From an uncultured Saprospiraceae bacterium (GTDB lineage: Bacteria > Bacteroidota > Bacteroidia > Chitinophagales > Saprospiraceae): a stretch of DNA of 23,489 nucleotides. The translations under genes were made by a program, and so were the position numbers. Positions 1-8,436 of this stretch are shown one piece after another; the first letter of the stretch is position 1; each line of letters opens with the position of its first letter. The notes beneath the pieces were generated by a model. That model saw only the letters and a list, made by a program, of their open reading frames with translations. It did not search any database and was not told the origin of the DNA. The stretch is taken from NCBI GenBank assembly GCA_937973565.1, contig CALJKQ010000143.1:1-23489 (forward strand), in the 5' to 3' direction.

Positions 1-657
1 ATGGCAGGTGCAGTAGGAGCTTTAACCATAATTAAAAATCCAATCAGTGCTGCAAAAGCCGTAATGCAAAATTCTGAACACGTGATGCTCGTTGGAAAGG
101 GGGCTGAAGACTTTTGCAGAGAACAAGGACTTGAATTGGTTGATCCTTCCTATTTTTATACTGAAAAAAGATGGCGATCCCTCCAGCAAACTATTGAAGA
201 AGAAAGAGGTGCTATTCTTTCTGAAACGGATTTGTTGGAAAAGAAAAAAGGTACCGTCGGTTGTGTTGCTTTCGATAAATATGGAAACATTGCAGCGGGT
301 ACTTCAACTGGCGGAATGACCAATAAAAAGTATGGTCGCATCGGAGATTCTCCAATTATCGGAGCAGGAACGTATGCTGACAACAATACCTGCGGCGTTT
401 CCTGTACCGGTCATGGTGAGCATTTCATCCGAAATACAATAGCCCGTGATGTTTCGGCTATGATGGAATATGGTAAAAAAAGCTGTAAAGAAGCCGCCCA
501 GTATTTGATACATGATAAGCTAAAAAAACTAGGGGGGGAAGGAGGACTGATAGCCATAGATAAGTCAGGCAACATCATAATGGAGTTCAATTCAGAAGGA
601 ATGTATAGAGGATTTTCATTACCCGGTAAGAGGGAAGTATTTATATATAAAGATTAA
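1..657 (+). CDS. iaaA: Isoaspartyl peptidase / L-asparaginase (plant-type, Ntn hydrolase), 5' end missing
   Basis: This is the C-terminal part of a family T2 asparaginase, which hydrolyses isoaspartyl dipeptides and L-asparagine. The precursor cleaves itself before a threonine that becomes the N-terminal nucleophile. Here that threonine is in GTVG (visible residue 85), followed by the typical TSTGGM (101-106), the substrate-binding R-x-GDSP segment (113-118) and the TGHGE loop (136-140). The whole beta subunit is therefore present, with the second half of the alpha subunit. The ATG at base 1 is an internal methionine, because the conserved segment it opens (AGAVGAL, then NP) lies well inside E. 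coli IaaA. Roughly the first third of the gene lies upstream of the window. The stop codon overlaps the start of the next gene (TAATG), so the two are probably translationally coupled. Family assignment is secure; substrate preference cannot be read from the sequence. Confidence 0.93.
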   Translation: MAGAVGALTIIKNPISAAKAVMQNSEHVMLVGKGAEDFCREQGLELVDPSYFYTEKRWRSLQQTIEEERGAILSETDLLEKKKGTVGCVAFDKYGNIAAGTSTGGMTNKKYGRIGDSPIIGAGTYADNNTCGVSCTGHGEHFIRNTIARDVSAMMEYGKKSCKEAAQYLIHDKLKKLGGEGGLIAIDKSGNIIMEFNSEGMYRGFSLPGKREVFIYKD

Positions 658-1562
658 TGGTCCAAATACGCAGGGGACATACCAGCTCAAGAGGCTCTGG
701 AGGTCATATGATACGACTTTTATTGATGGCTGTTTTTCTGATAGCCGGAATTTTTTACGTTAGGCAGTTGTTCAACACTTTCTCCAATGGCCCTGCAACC
801 AAAGCTGTTCCCATCAATTCGGTGGAAGAGTCCCGCAACCCTCAAACCCTGTTAAGTCACAGCAGTAATGGTGAACTGATAAAGCATCAGTTTTACACAC
901 TCTCTTATGTAGAAAAATACGAACAAGCTGAATGGGTAAGTTATGAGCTAACGAAAAAATCATTACAAAAACCCAATGTAAAAAGAACCGACTGGTTTGA
1001 AGTAGATGCTAAAGTTTCAACAGGATCAGCCAAACACAGCGATTATTCAGGCAGTGGTTATACAAGAGGGCATCTGGTGCCGGCTGGTGACATGGCATTT
1101 GACAAGGAAGCTATGGAAGAAACATTCCTGATGTCCAACATGTCTCCCCAACTCAGGGCATTCAACAATGGCATTTGGAGAGAATTAGAAGAGCAGGTCA
1201 GAGATTGGGTTTACCAAAATGATAAACTCTGCATAATTTCCGGTCCGGTATTCAAGAAAGACATTAAGAGACTTAAAAGAGGCAACGTAGCAGTCCCGGA
1301 TGCCTTCTTCAAAGTGATTGCAGATACAGAACTTCCTGATCAAAAAGGAGTAGCATTTTTGATCCCTCACGCTGCATCCGATAAACCCTTGCAGGATTTT
1401 ATGATAACCATCGACAGTCTTGAATCCATAACCGGGATTAATTTTTTCAATACCCAAAACCAGTCATGGGATGAAAAAATGGAAACCAAATTTAACGAAA
1501 GTTCATGGCCTATTTCAACAGCTCGTTATCGGTTGAGGGTTTCCAAATGGAATTTAGAATAA
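657..1562 (+). CDS. Membrane-anchored DNA/RNA non-specific endonuclease (Serratia nuclease/NUC1 family)
   Basis: A beta-beta-alpha metal-finger nuclease of 301 residues that should cut DNA and RNA without sequence preference. The active-site block is GYTRGHLVPAGDM (about residues 134-146); the histidine of TRGH (139) is the expected general base, and the downstream MSPQLRAFNNGIWRELE (162-178) carries the metal-binding asparagine. The usual DRGH signature reads TRGH here. Residues 19-38 form one hydrophobic segment after a basic N-terminus, so the enzyme is probably anchored in the inner membrane with the catalytic domain in the periplasm. The ATG at 657 overlaps the upstream stop. A second ATG at 708, preceded by GGAGG at 699-703, would remove 17 basic residues and is a real alternative. 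It ends 19 bp before the convergent aldo/keto reductase gene, with no terminator visible between them. Confidence 0.9.
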   Translation: MVQIRRGHTSSRGSGGHMIRLLLMAVFLIAGIFYVRQLFNTFSNGPATKAVPINSVEESRNPQTLLSHSSNGELIKHQFYTLSYVEKYEQAEWVSYELTKKSLQKPNVKRTDWFEVDAKVSTGSAKHSDYSGSGYTRGHLVPAGDMAFDKEAMEETFLMSNMSPQLRAFNNGIWRELEEQVRDWVYQNDKLCIISGPVFKKDIKRLKRGNVAVPDAFFKVIADTELPDQKGVAFLIPHAASDKPLQDFMITIDSLESITGINFFNTQNQSWDEKMETKFNESSWPISTARYRLRVSKWNLE

Positions 1563-1581
1563 ACGGAAAACTTGAGACGAA

Positions 1582-2622
1582 CTATGGAGCCGGATTAGGG
1601 TTAGAAGCATGAATCAATTCAACCTTTTCTCTTACTTGATCCGGTAAATCTTTTTGGGCTTCCCTTATATTTTCTTTGAGTTGCTCCAAAGTCCTGGCAC
1701 CTATAATAACACTCGTAACAAAAGGCATAGATTTTACAAAAGAAAGCGCGATGTGTGCTAAACTGAGGTTGTTTTCCTCTGCTAATTTCAAATATTCTCC
1801 AGCAGCCCTCCGTGTTCTTTCTCCATTGTATCTGGATAATCTGCTGAATTGGTTAATTCTGTCTGTAGGCAAATCTTCATGCCTGTGATATTTACCCGTC
1901 AATAAACCGAATGCCAATGGAGAATAGGCCAGTAAAGAAATTTTTTCCCTTATGGCCATTTCTGCCAATCCAATTTCAAAGGTTCTGTTCAGTAAATTAT
2001 AAGGGTTTTGAATGGAAACGGGGCCTTGCCAATTGTTCCTGGCACAAATTTCCCTGCATCGCATGAGTCCCCAGGGTGTTTCATTGGAAAGTCCCCAATA
2101 CCTGATTTTGCCTTGCTGAACAAACGAGTTTAGTACAAAAATTACATTTTCAAAATTATCCTCCCAGTCCTTATCATGGCTTGTATACCCAAGCGTGCCA
2201 AAACAATTGGTTTTTCTTTCCGGCCAGTGAAGCTGGTATAAATCGATGTAATCTGTTTGAAGCCTTTTTAAACTTCCTTCCAATGCAGAATTTAACCTCG
2301 CTTCACTAAAACGCAAATCTTCACTGATGTAGGTAAATAGGGTAGAAGGCCCGGTAATTTTGGTAGCTAATACCCAATTTGTTCTTTGACCGGGATTCTT
2401 TTTAAACCACTCTCCAATAATTTTTTCTGTTGACCCCTGGGTTTCTTTTCTACCTGGTACTGAATACATTTCAGCAGTATCCATAAAATTGATGCCATTG
2501 GCAAGCGCATAATCAATCTGAAGATGCCCTTCTTCCAGGCTCGTTTGCTCTCCAAAAGTCATCGTCCCGAGAGCTAAACGGCTTACTGTTAGCTCTGTAT
2601 TCCCCAGTTTGGTAAAATCCAT
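1582..2622 (-). CDS. tas: NADP(H)-dependent aldo/keto reductase, Tas-like
   Basis: A 346-residue TIM-barrel oxidoreductase of the aldo/keto reductase superfamily. The catalytic tetrad is readable: Asp48 and Tyr53 in MDTAEMYSVP, Lys88 in ATKITGP, and His132 in LYQLHWPERKTNCFG. That last segment and the C-terminal SVIIGARTLEQLKENI cofactor region are typical of E. coli Tas and its Bacteroidota homologues, and the length is normal for that group. The physiological substrate of this family is not settled. The ATG lies 2 bp after the stop of trmN6, so the two genes form a bicistron in which tas is distal. It converges on the nuclease gene. Confidence 0.9.
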   Translation of the reverse strand: MDFTKLGNTELTVSRLALGTMTFGEQTSLEEGHLQIDYALANGINFMDTAEMYSVPGRKETQGSTEKIIGEWFKKNPGQRTNWVLATKITGPSTLFTYISEDLRFSEARLNSALEGSLKRLQTDYIDLYQLHWPERKTNCFGTLGYTSHDKDWEDNFENVIFVLNSFVQQGKIRYWGLSNETPWGLMRCREICARNNWQGPVSIQNPYNLLNRTFEIGLAEMAIREKISLLAYSPLAFGLLTGKYHRHEDLPTDRINQFSRLSRYNGERTRRAAGEYLKLAEENNLSLAHIALSFVKSMPFVTSVIIGARTLEQLKENIREAQKDLPDQVREKVELIHASNPNPAP

Positions 2623-2624
2623 GT

Positions 2625-3368
2625 TTAAAAAATTTGGTAAAAATCCCGGGTGAGTGAAATAAACTCTGCACTGTAATTTTGCAGATCATCTTCCATGATG
2701 AAAAGTTCGTTTTTCCTGAGTTGTGATTTCGACTTTTGCAATTGAATCAATAGTCTTTCCACATTTTTACCTTTGTGATGGCGGACTTCAGTCATTCGGG
2801 AAACATGTAAATTACTCCTTTCGGCAAGCTCAACAAACCGCAATCCTTCTATGTAAGGAAGAATAAGCGAAAACCTTCCATCAAGAGAGAGCAGGTGGTT
2901 TACGGCTTGCAGTAAATCACCATGAGGCAACTTAATAGTATGCCTCACATTGGCCTTGTTTTCATTGGCAGAAAAAGTACCACCTGTGAAAAATGGGGGG
3001 TTACTTATGATTAAGTCGAAAGTAATATTGGCTTGCCTGGCAAAATCCTGAATGCTTTGGTTAACGATTGTTACCTGGCTGTGGAACTTTGAGCGATCAA
3101 CATTGCTTTGTGCTTCTTCACTGGAGATAGGGTCAATTTCTATGCCCGTAATGAAAGCTTCAGGCGTCTTTTGCGCCATCATCAGGGCTATTACACCGGT
3201 ACCGGTGCCAATATCCAATATTGCCTTACAGCCTTTTGATTCAGTCCAGGCTCCCAACAAAACACCATCCGTATTTACTTTCATGGTACAATGCTCCTGA
3301 ATTATTTCAAATTGTTTGAACTTGAAAGAATTGTTGCTTTTGGTACCTATGTTCAATTTTTCAGCCAT
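2625..3368 (-). CDS. trmN6: tRNA1(Val) (adenine(37)-N6)-methyltransferase
   Basis: A class I SAM-dependent methyltransferase of the YfiC/TrmN6 family, which in E. coli methylates N6 of A37 next to the anticodon of tRNA1(Val). The family N-terminus FKQFEIIQEHCTMKVNTDGV is followed by the SAM motif DIGTGTG (about residues 52-58) and the N6-adenine catalytic motif NPPF (123-126). The start is set at the ATG of MAEKLNIG, 3368. A TTG four codons upstream (3380) would also keep the frame but is not needed. It is the first gene of a two-gene unit with tas. The 93-bp gap to the upstream lipoprotein gene, on the same strand, shows no convincing terminator or promoter, so read-through from that operon is possible. 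Confidence 0.9.
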   Translation of the reverse strand: MAEKLNIGTKSNNSFKFKQFEIIQEHCTMKVNTDGVLLGAWTESKGCKAILDIGTGTGVIALMMAQKTPEAFITGIEIDPISSEEAQSNVDRSKFHSQVTIVNQSIQDFARQANITFDLIISNPPFFTGGTFSANENKANVRHTIKLPHGDLLQAVNHLLSLDGRFSLILPYIEGLRFVELAERSNLHVSRMTEVRHHKGKNVERLLIQLQKSKSQLRKNELFIMEDDLQNYSAEFISLTRDFYQIF

Positions 3369-3473
3369 AGTAACTTTCAACTTCGGTTAATTCCAAAATA
3401 AATTTAAAGCTAGTCAGCCTTACATCAAATACTATGGTATGTTGGACAATGCTTTGCAGATACGAGCCTTTAT

Positions 3474-5525
3474 TTATTTAACATCGTTAATGTTCCGAAG
3501 GTTTAATTGATATCCGGGTGTTGCACCGCTCGTAAACTCAGAAACGATGGCAGTCAGTGTCTTGGGAGTAGCTGGAATACTTGAAGTTGCGAAAGCTGCA
3601 TCACTGCGTGTGAATAAGTCAATCTGCCCTGTGCCGTCATTCACTTTAAGCGTACCGGCATAAGTGGCTGCTCCTGTAATGGTAGCATTATTGACTGTAA
3701 CCAGCGTTGACTCAAGATTTTCAAAGTCTGCCAGCAATTGTGACAATGTAACTGTTTTAGGGGTAGGCAGTGTGCCATCACCAACTATTGTCACATTGGT
3801 AGCTGGAACATTATTCAGTTGAAGCAATTTGTTGAATTCTGACAACTCCATACCATTGGTGGTGATTTTTACTTCCTTGCCCAGAGGTATGGTATTATCT
3901 GTGGTGAGTCTTACAACAATGCCGAAATTGCCATCCTGAATTACAAGATTTTTGGCGGTAATATTTTTACCACCCAAATCGGAAATCACAACGCCCTGAA
4001 TATAGCCATCAGGGGCTGTAATTTTTGTTCCACTGTATTTGGATTTCAATTCCTGGATACTCATTTTGGTTCCGGTGCCGCCACCTCCTCCGGTGGTACC
4101 TCCCGTAACATCTGTTGTATTACGCAGGTTCAATTGTGGCGTAAAATTGCCATTCGTTGTAAATTCTGAAACGATGGCAATTACATTGAACTTTCCTGAT
4201 GGCACTGTACTATTGGCAAAAGTTGCCGTGCTGGCAGTGCGAAGTATCATACTTGTAGTACCGTCCTGAATATTTACGTTGCCATTATAAACGCTGGCAC
4301 CGGGAGCTTCAACATCCTTTACAGAAACAAGTGTTGATTCATAAAGAGGATGATTGTCTGCAATTTGCTTTAAGGTAAGTACTTTTGGTGTAGGCATTGT
4401 ACCTGCACCCACCAAGGTTGCATAGGCAGGAGGGATATTATTGAGTTGTAGTAAGCCATTGAATTCAGATATTTCCTGATCTGTGGTTACCACTTTAATC
4501 TCCTGCCCCAACTGGAAGGCATGATCTGCAGTGAACCTGACAACGATGCCATGGTCCCCATCCTGGATGACAAGGTTTCGGGATGTTATGTTTTTGTATT
4601 TGGAATCAGAAATGACAACGCCCTGGATATATGCTTTTGGTGCCGTAGTGGTCGTTCCTTTATATACATTTTTGATTTCCTGAATAGACATTTTAGGTTC
4701 ATCTCCCGCGGTTGCTCCACAGCGGGGTTCATTCATATTCACATCGTTCAAATCACGAATCATCAATTGGTCATCGTTGCCAAAGATGCTGTAAATTGCG
4801 GTAATGGTTCCTTTTCCGGAGGGAACGGTTACTCCTGCAAAATCAGAATAGCCGCTGGAACGCAACAGGATTTCGCTGCTGCTGCAGGTAATCAGGGTTC
4901 TGTTTAGGGTACTCTGTGTTACTGCATCAGCATAAGTTTCCCCCTGGTTTACAAATTCAATGTCTTTGATCTTTATTAATGTATTCAGCATCGAATCCCT
5001 CAGCTGACTGATGGTTACTTCCTTAGGCGTAACAGGAATGCCTGCAGCGCCCGGAATTACAATTTCTTTGAAAATGGTAGAAGGTATGGAAGACATCCGA
5101 GGTCTGTTGTTGTCTATGTACGTGCCATAACCCAACTGAGGCAGACCATTGTAATCACCAATCCAAAGATCCTTTAAATGAATAAAGACTCTTCTTCCAA
5201 CCGGAAGGTAGTTGTAAAGTTCAACCTCATCAATGAGTACCGCAATCCCTCTTTTGGAATTTTCATCTTCAACGATGATGGTTTTATAAAAGTTGCCGCT
5301 GGCATCATCTGCTACAACAACTGCTTTTACATATTTATCCATTTCCAGTTTGACATAGGAGCCGGCCACCGCTTTAGCCAAAACTTCCTTTAATGTTACA
5401 ATTTGCTCTGCTTTGATATCCGGATCCACAGCATCTGAAGGTGGTTCATCAAATTCTCCGTCTACGCATGATTGGAAGCTGATCAGGGATGCAAGGATCA
5501 ACAATAAAATTAATCTGAATTTCAT
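3474..5525 (-). CDS. DUF5689-type lipoprotein with three tandem OB-fold-like units, probably surface-exposed
   Basis: A 683-residue lipoprotein with signal peptide and lipobox ending at Cys20 (ISFQSC). An acidic stretch follows the cysteine (VDGEFDEPPSD), as in Bacteroidota lipoproteins exported to the cell surface. Three related units follow: residues about 41-275 (the DUF5689-like part), 279-475 and 488-683. Units 2 and 3 begin with MSIQEIK/MSIQELK, share YIQGVVISD, NLVIQDG and LLQLNN, and finish with LRNxxDV. Unit 1 has the same end (IRDLNDV). A glycine-rich linker precedes unit 3. The layout suggests OB-fold-like modules, known in other families to bind nucleic acid or sugar, but no catalytic residues are recognisable. 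It starts 17 bp after the stop of the TonB-dependent receptor and is surely co-transcribed with it, so it may be a substrate-capturing partner. That function is inferred. Confidence 0.85.
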   Translation of the reverse strand: MKFRLILLLILASLISFQSCVDGEFDEPPSDAVDPDIKAEQIVTLKEVLAKAVAGSYVKLEMDKYVKAVVVADDASGNFYKTIIVEDENSKRGIAVLIDEVELYNYLPVGRRVFIHLKDLWIGDYNGLPQLGYGTYIDNNRPRMSSIPSTIFKEIVIPGAAGIPVTPKEVTISQLRDSMLNTLIKIKDIEFVNQGETYADAVTQSTLNRTLITCSSSEILLRSSGYSDFAGVTVPSGKGTITAIYSIFGNDDQLMIRDLNDVNMNEPRCGATAGDEPKMSIQEIKNVYKGTTTTAPKAYIQGVVISDSKYKNITSRNLVIQDGDHGIVVRFTADHAFQLGQEIKVVTTDQEISEFNGLLQLNNIPPAYATLVGAGTMPTPKVLTLKQIADNHPLYESTLVSVKDVEAPGASVYNGNVNIQDGTTSMILRTASTATFANSTVPSGKFNVIAIVSEFTTNGNFTPQLNLRNTTDVTGGTTGGGGGTGTKMSIQELKSKYSGTKITAPDGYIQGVVISDLGGKNITAKNLVIQDGNFGIVVRLTTDNTIPLGKEVKITTNGMELSEFNKLLQLNNVPATNVTIVGDGTLPTPKTVTLSQLLADFENLESTLVTVNNATITGAATYAGTLKVNDGTGQIDLFTRSDAAFATSSIPATPKTLTAIVSEFTSGATPGYQLNLRNINDVK

Positions 5526-5542
5526 GTATTGTATTTGTTTCT

Positions 5543-8299
5543 TTAGAATCTTAAATAAAGGTTGAGAGAGTAATTTCGGCCAAAACCATACCAGTATTTA
5601 GCAGGAAATTTATCGACATCTTTGGTCACAAAATCAAATCTGTTTTGCTCAAATCCACTGGTAATAAAATCCTGGTTGTCTAATGCGTTGCCTACACTTA
5701 ATGTGCCGCCTACAATGTATTTGCCGGCAAATCGGTAAGAATAACCCATTAAAAAATCTACGGTATACTGAGCAGGTAATTTCTCCTGCCCAATGATTTT
5801 ATAAAACAATTCAGGATTTTCATTTTTATCAACAAGGTCTACTGCCGGAGCAGTTCTTCGGTCAAAATTGATGTCCACATAATTATCTGCGTAATAATTC
5901 ACATTGGCACTGACAAACCAGAAGTTGGGAGAGTTGTAGTTAAACCCAAAGGTAGCAGCCGTTTGCGGCATTCCTGGAACGCGATAATTTTTAAGGTAAA
6001 TAACTTTGTTTTCATCAACCACTTTGCTGCTGTTGTCCTGGGTAATGGTAGCAACCGGACGATTGGTATAAACATAAGCACCCTTGGCAAATGCAGCTTC
6101 AAGGGATAGGGTAGTTGATAATTTAGCATTTAAACCCAACTCAATGCCACTATGTCTCTTACTGATATTGGAGGTAACATAGTTGACAAATGTCCTCAAT
6201 TCATCGTGGTAAAATGAAATGTTTTCAATTTGATCATCAAAATCAGACATATATCCGGTAAAACGACCTGTGATGCCGGAAAAACGGAAAATATAGCCTG
6301 CTTCTGCTGCTGTTATTTTTTCTGTTGTGAGGTTGCTTACTACCTCATCTCTTATTCTTGGAGACAAGTAGGCGAATCTTGAAAACGGTGCTCTTGTGCG
6401 ATATGAAACCACACCATACAAATAATTCCTCCCATTTATTTTGTAAGTTTCACCTAATTTCAAACCATAAGTAAGAAAGTTATTTACATCTGACTTACCA
6501 AATGAATTATCCGGAAACCTGCCGTTTTTCATGTAACCTTCCCTGTAAAATGAAACGTAATCCGTTTTTGCTGATATAAACACATCATGCTTGGGCGCAG
6601 TGTAAGCCAGCTGAGACCAGGCTCCATAACTTGAAGTATTGAGATCATAATCAAAACCAAAAACATCACCTTCCTTAACAAGTCTATTGGGCTTGTTTAA
6701 ATCATTTTGCAGAGCAGTTAAGTTTCCTGGGAAATCCCTCAAGGCAAAATCATCAAAATCAAGATAAAAATCTCCACCCATAAGGTCATCTACAACTTTG
6801 AAATTATGATTTTTTTCCAATAAAATTTGTACGCCGGATGTCAATGCCAAACGATCAGAAAGTTGCGAATTAAGAATGCTGTTCAATGCAGTTTTGTTGA
6901 CATCAAATCTTTGCTCTTCTACTATATATGCCGAAGACCGTCCGGTAATGTTGTTTCCTGCAATTCCATTCACATCATAGACAGTTGCATACCTTAGTTT
7001 GTTGGCCTGATACATGCCATCCCAATCAAGCTGCCTGTTTGCCTCATTGGATGTCAGAAAAGCTGTGACAGCTTCCTTTGCCTGATCGGTTTCCTGGTAA
7101 GAAGGCAGCTTACGGTAATAATCTGGTCTCGGATCCGCTGCCAGATACCAATCCAGTCTGGTATTGCCATATTTACCAAATTGATAACCCAGTACAGTCA
7201 TTAACCTCGTATTTTTTGAGATTACCCAATCGTGTCTTAAAGAAATGATGGGTTGATGAATTCTGTCTTCTCTGCTGTTTCTGACCTGGCCATTTTGATA
7301 TCCCCAATTGGGATTGTAAAAATTATCTCCGGCTAATTGAAACATTTCACTTACGACGGCAGAAGTTTTACCCCTCCTCAATGGAGCACCAATACCCATA
7401 AGGCTTATGGAATGTTTATCATTGATTTTTCTGTCTACAGCAAAATAATAGCCGTAGGAATCAAAGTGCGTCCCCTTGATGTAACCTGACTGAGCCCATC
7501 GTTTGGATACTGAAAAACTGTAAGCCCATCCATTCTTTTGCATGCCGGATGAACGGGTAAGCATGATTCTGTGGTTAAAACTTCTGTTGCTGTTGGTGTA
7601 CACCATTCGGGTTTGAACCCTCTGCACGGAAGCTCTCATATCAATGAAAGTGGCACCTCTCAAGCCACCAAAAGAAAAATCGTTATTCCTCAATGTAAGT
7701 ACGTTGGTTTGAGCTCTGGTTACATCATTGAGCCCTCCCCAACTATTCCAGAATACACGACCATCGTCCAGGTCATTGGCCGGCATTCCATTAAAAAACA
7801 TCTCCGTATCTTCATTATTATAACCCCTTGGTCTGAATCTGCCATTGCTGAGATTAAAGGTAGCTGCCTCGTCAAACGGATCTCTGCCAGAGGTCAAAAC
7901 ACTGGAAACCGTGTTGTTATCGTCGTTGTCGATGGATTGCAAATCATCTATGGTTACTACAGCAATATCTGCTGCGGCACTTGCGGGAGAATTATCACTG
8001 GCCTGAATGTCACCTAAGTTTATCTCATCCGATCCAAGTTCGAATGATACCTGCTGAAACTTGATGGTATTTTCCAGCGATATAAGCTCATGTTTTCCCT
8101 TAGGCAAGCCGAAAAACCGAAACACGCCACTGGCGTTGGTTGAGACCTGATAATTGGTGCCGGATATCCCCACAACTACACCCGGTAACGGGCTGCCGTC
8201 AAGACCAAGCACCCTTCCTTTAACCACCTGTGCAAAAACATCCGTGAGAATAAAGAAACTGAATATGATAACCAAAGTGGCCGTTAACCGTCTTATCAT
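5543..8299 (-). CDS. TonB-dependent outer-membrane receptor with N-terminal carboxypeptidase-regulatory-like domain
   Basis: A 918-residue outer-membrane transporter. The signal peptide (residues 1-23, VFA before Gln24) is followed by a beta-sandwich domain (about 25-95, VKGRVLGLDGSPLPGVVVGI) typical of Bacteroidota receptors. The plug (about 105-230) contains SNGRFRPRGYNNEDTEMFFN, and a long aromatic-rich beta-barrel ends in phenylalanine (NLYLRF). It should import a bulky ligand using energy from TonB-ExbBD. There is no SusD-like partner; instead the next gene is the three-unit lipoprotein, and a secreted phosphoesterase/nuclease is divergently transcribed. This context suggests nucleic acid, its breakdown products or another phosphoester as ligand; that is inference. 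No iron-siderophore markers are seen. The receptor is intact, with a normal ATG start. Confidence 0.92.
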   Translation of the reverse strand: MIRRLTATLVIIFSFFILTDVFAQVVKGRVLGLDGSPLPGVVVGISGTNYQVSTNASGVFRFFGLPKGKHELISLENTIKFQQVSFELGSDEINLGDIQASDNSPASAAADIAVVTIDDLQSIDNDDNNTVSSVLTSGRDPFDEAATFNLSNGRFRPRGYNNEDTEMFFNGMPANDLDDGRVFWNSWGGLNDVTRAQTNVLTLRNNDFSFGGLRGATFIDMRASVQRVQTRMVYTNSNRSFNHRIMLTRSSGMQKNGWAYSFSVSKRWAQSGYIKGTHFDSYGYYFAVDRKINDKHSISLMGIGAPLRRGKTSAVVSEMFQLAGDNFYNPNWGYQNGQVRNSREDRIHQPIISLRHDWVISKNTRLMTVLGYQFGKYGNTRLDWYLAADPRPDYYRKLPSYQETDQAKEAVTAFLTSNEANRQLDWDGMYQANKLRYATVYDVNGIAGNNITGRSSAYIVEEQRFDVNKTALNSILNSQLSDRLALTSGVQILLEKNHNFKVVDDLMGGDFYLDFDDFALRDFPGNLTALQNDLNKPNRLVKEGDVFGFDYDLNTSSYGAWSQLAYTAPKHDVFISAKTDYVSFYREGYMKNGRFPDNSFGKSDVNNFLTYGLKLGETYKINGRNYLYGVVSYRTRAPFSRFAYLSPRIRDEVVSNLTTEKITAAEAGYIFRFSGITGRFTGYMSDFDDQIENISFYHDELRTFVNYVTSNISKRHSGIELGLNAKLSTTLSLEAAFAKGAYVYTNRPVATITQDNSSKVVDENKVIYLKNYRVPGMPQTAATFGFNYNSPNFWFVSANVNYYADNYVDINFDRRTAPAVDLVDKNENPELFYKIIGQEKLPAQYTVDFLMGYSYRFAGKYIVGGTLSVGNALDNQDFITSGFEQNRFDFVTKDVDKFPAKYWYGFGRNYSLNLYLRF

Positions 8300-8321
8300 T
8301 AGGTTGATTTAAATTAGCCTG

Positions 8322-8329
8322 TAAAAGTA
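8322..8329 (-). promoter_or_regulatory. Candidate -7 box for the TonB-receptor operon
   Basis: On the minus strand the bases read TACTTTTA, one mismatch from the Bacteroidota -7 consensus TAnnTTTG, 22 nt before the receptor ATG. No clear -33 TTG is placed correctly, so this is a weak call. The short divergent spacer (8300-8436) must hold the promoters of both the receptor operon and the nuclease gene. Confidence 0.3.
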
Positions 8330-8414
8330 CAACTATCTGACTATAATTGAATGAGATGTACATTAAAAAATTACTAAACAATTGGTAATTAATGCTTTTA
8401 ATTGATGCTTTTAT

Positions 8415-8422
8415 TATTTTCG
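8415..8422 (+). promoter_or_regulatory. Candidate -7 box for the exported nuclease/phosphatase gene
   Basis: TATTTTCG differs at one position from TAnnTTTG and is followed by an A-rich stretch and the TTG at 8437. It lies inside the reading frame that could be opened from the ATG at 8392. If it is the promoter, that ATG is not on the transcript and the TTG is the start. No well-spaced -33 element is seen. Confidence 0.35.
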
Positions 8423-8436
8423 CAAAAAAATTAACA

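Noticed and set aside
3369..3380. TTG at 3380 as start of trmN6
   Set aside because: An ATG four codons downstream gives a full-length family protein, and the extra residues match nothing recognisable.
4521..4907. Open frame of 128 codons on the plus strand
   Set aside because: Antisense to the three-unit lipoprotein; composition reflects the complementary strand, no motif.
7571..8017. Open frame of 148 codons on the plus strand
   Set aside because: It is fully antisense to the well-supported TonB receptor and shows no recognisable domain.
8300..8436. Transcription-factor operator in the divergent promoter region
   Set aside because: No clear inverted or direct repeat could be seen beyond AT-rich promoter-like sequence.
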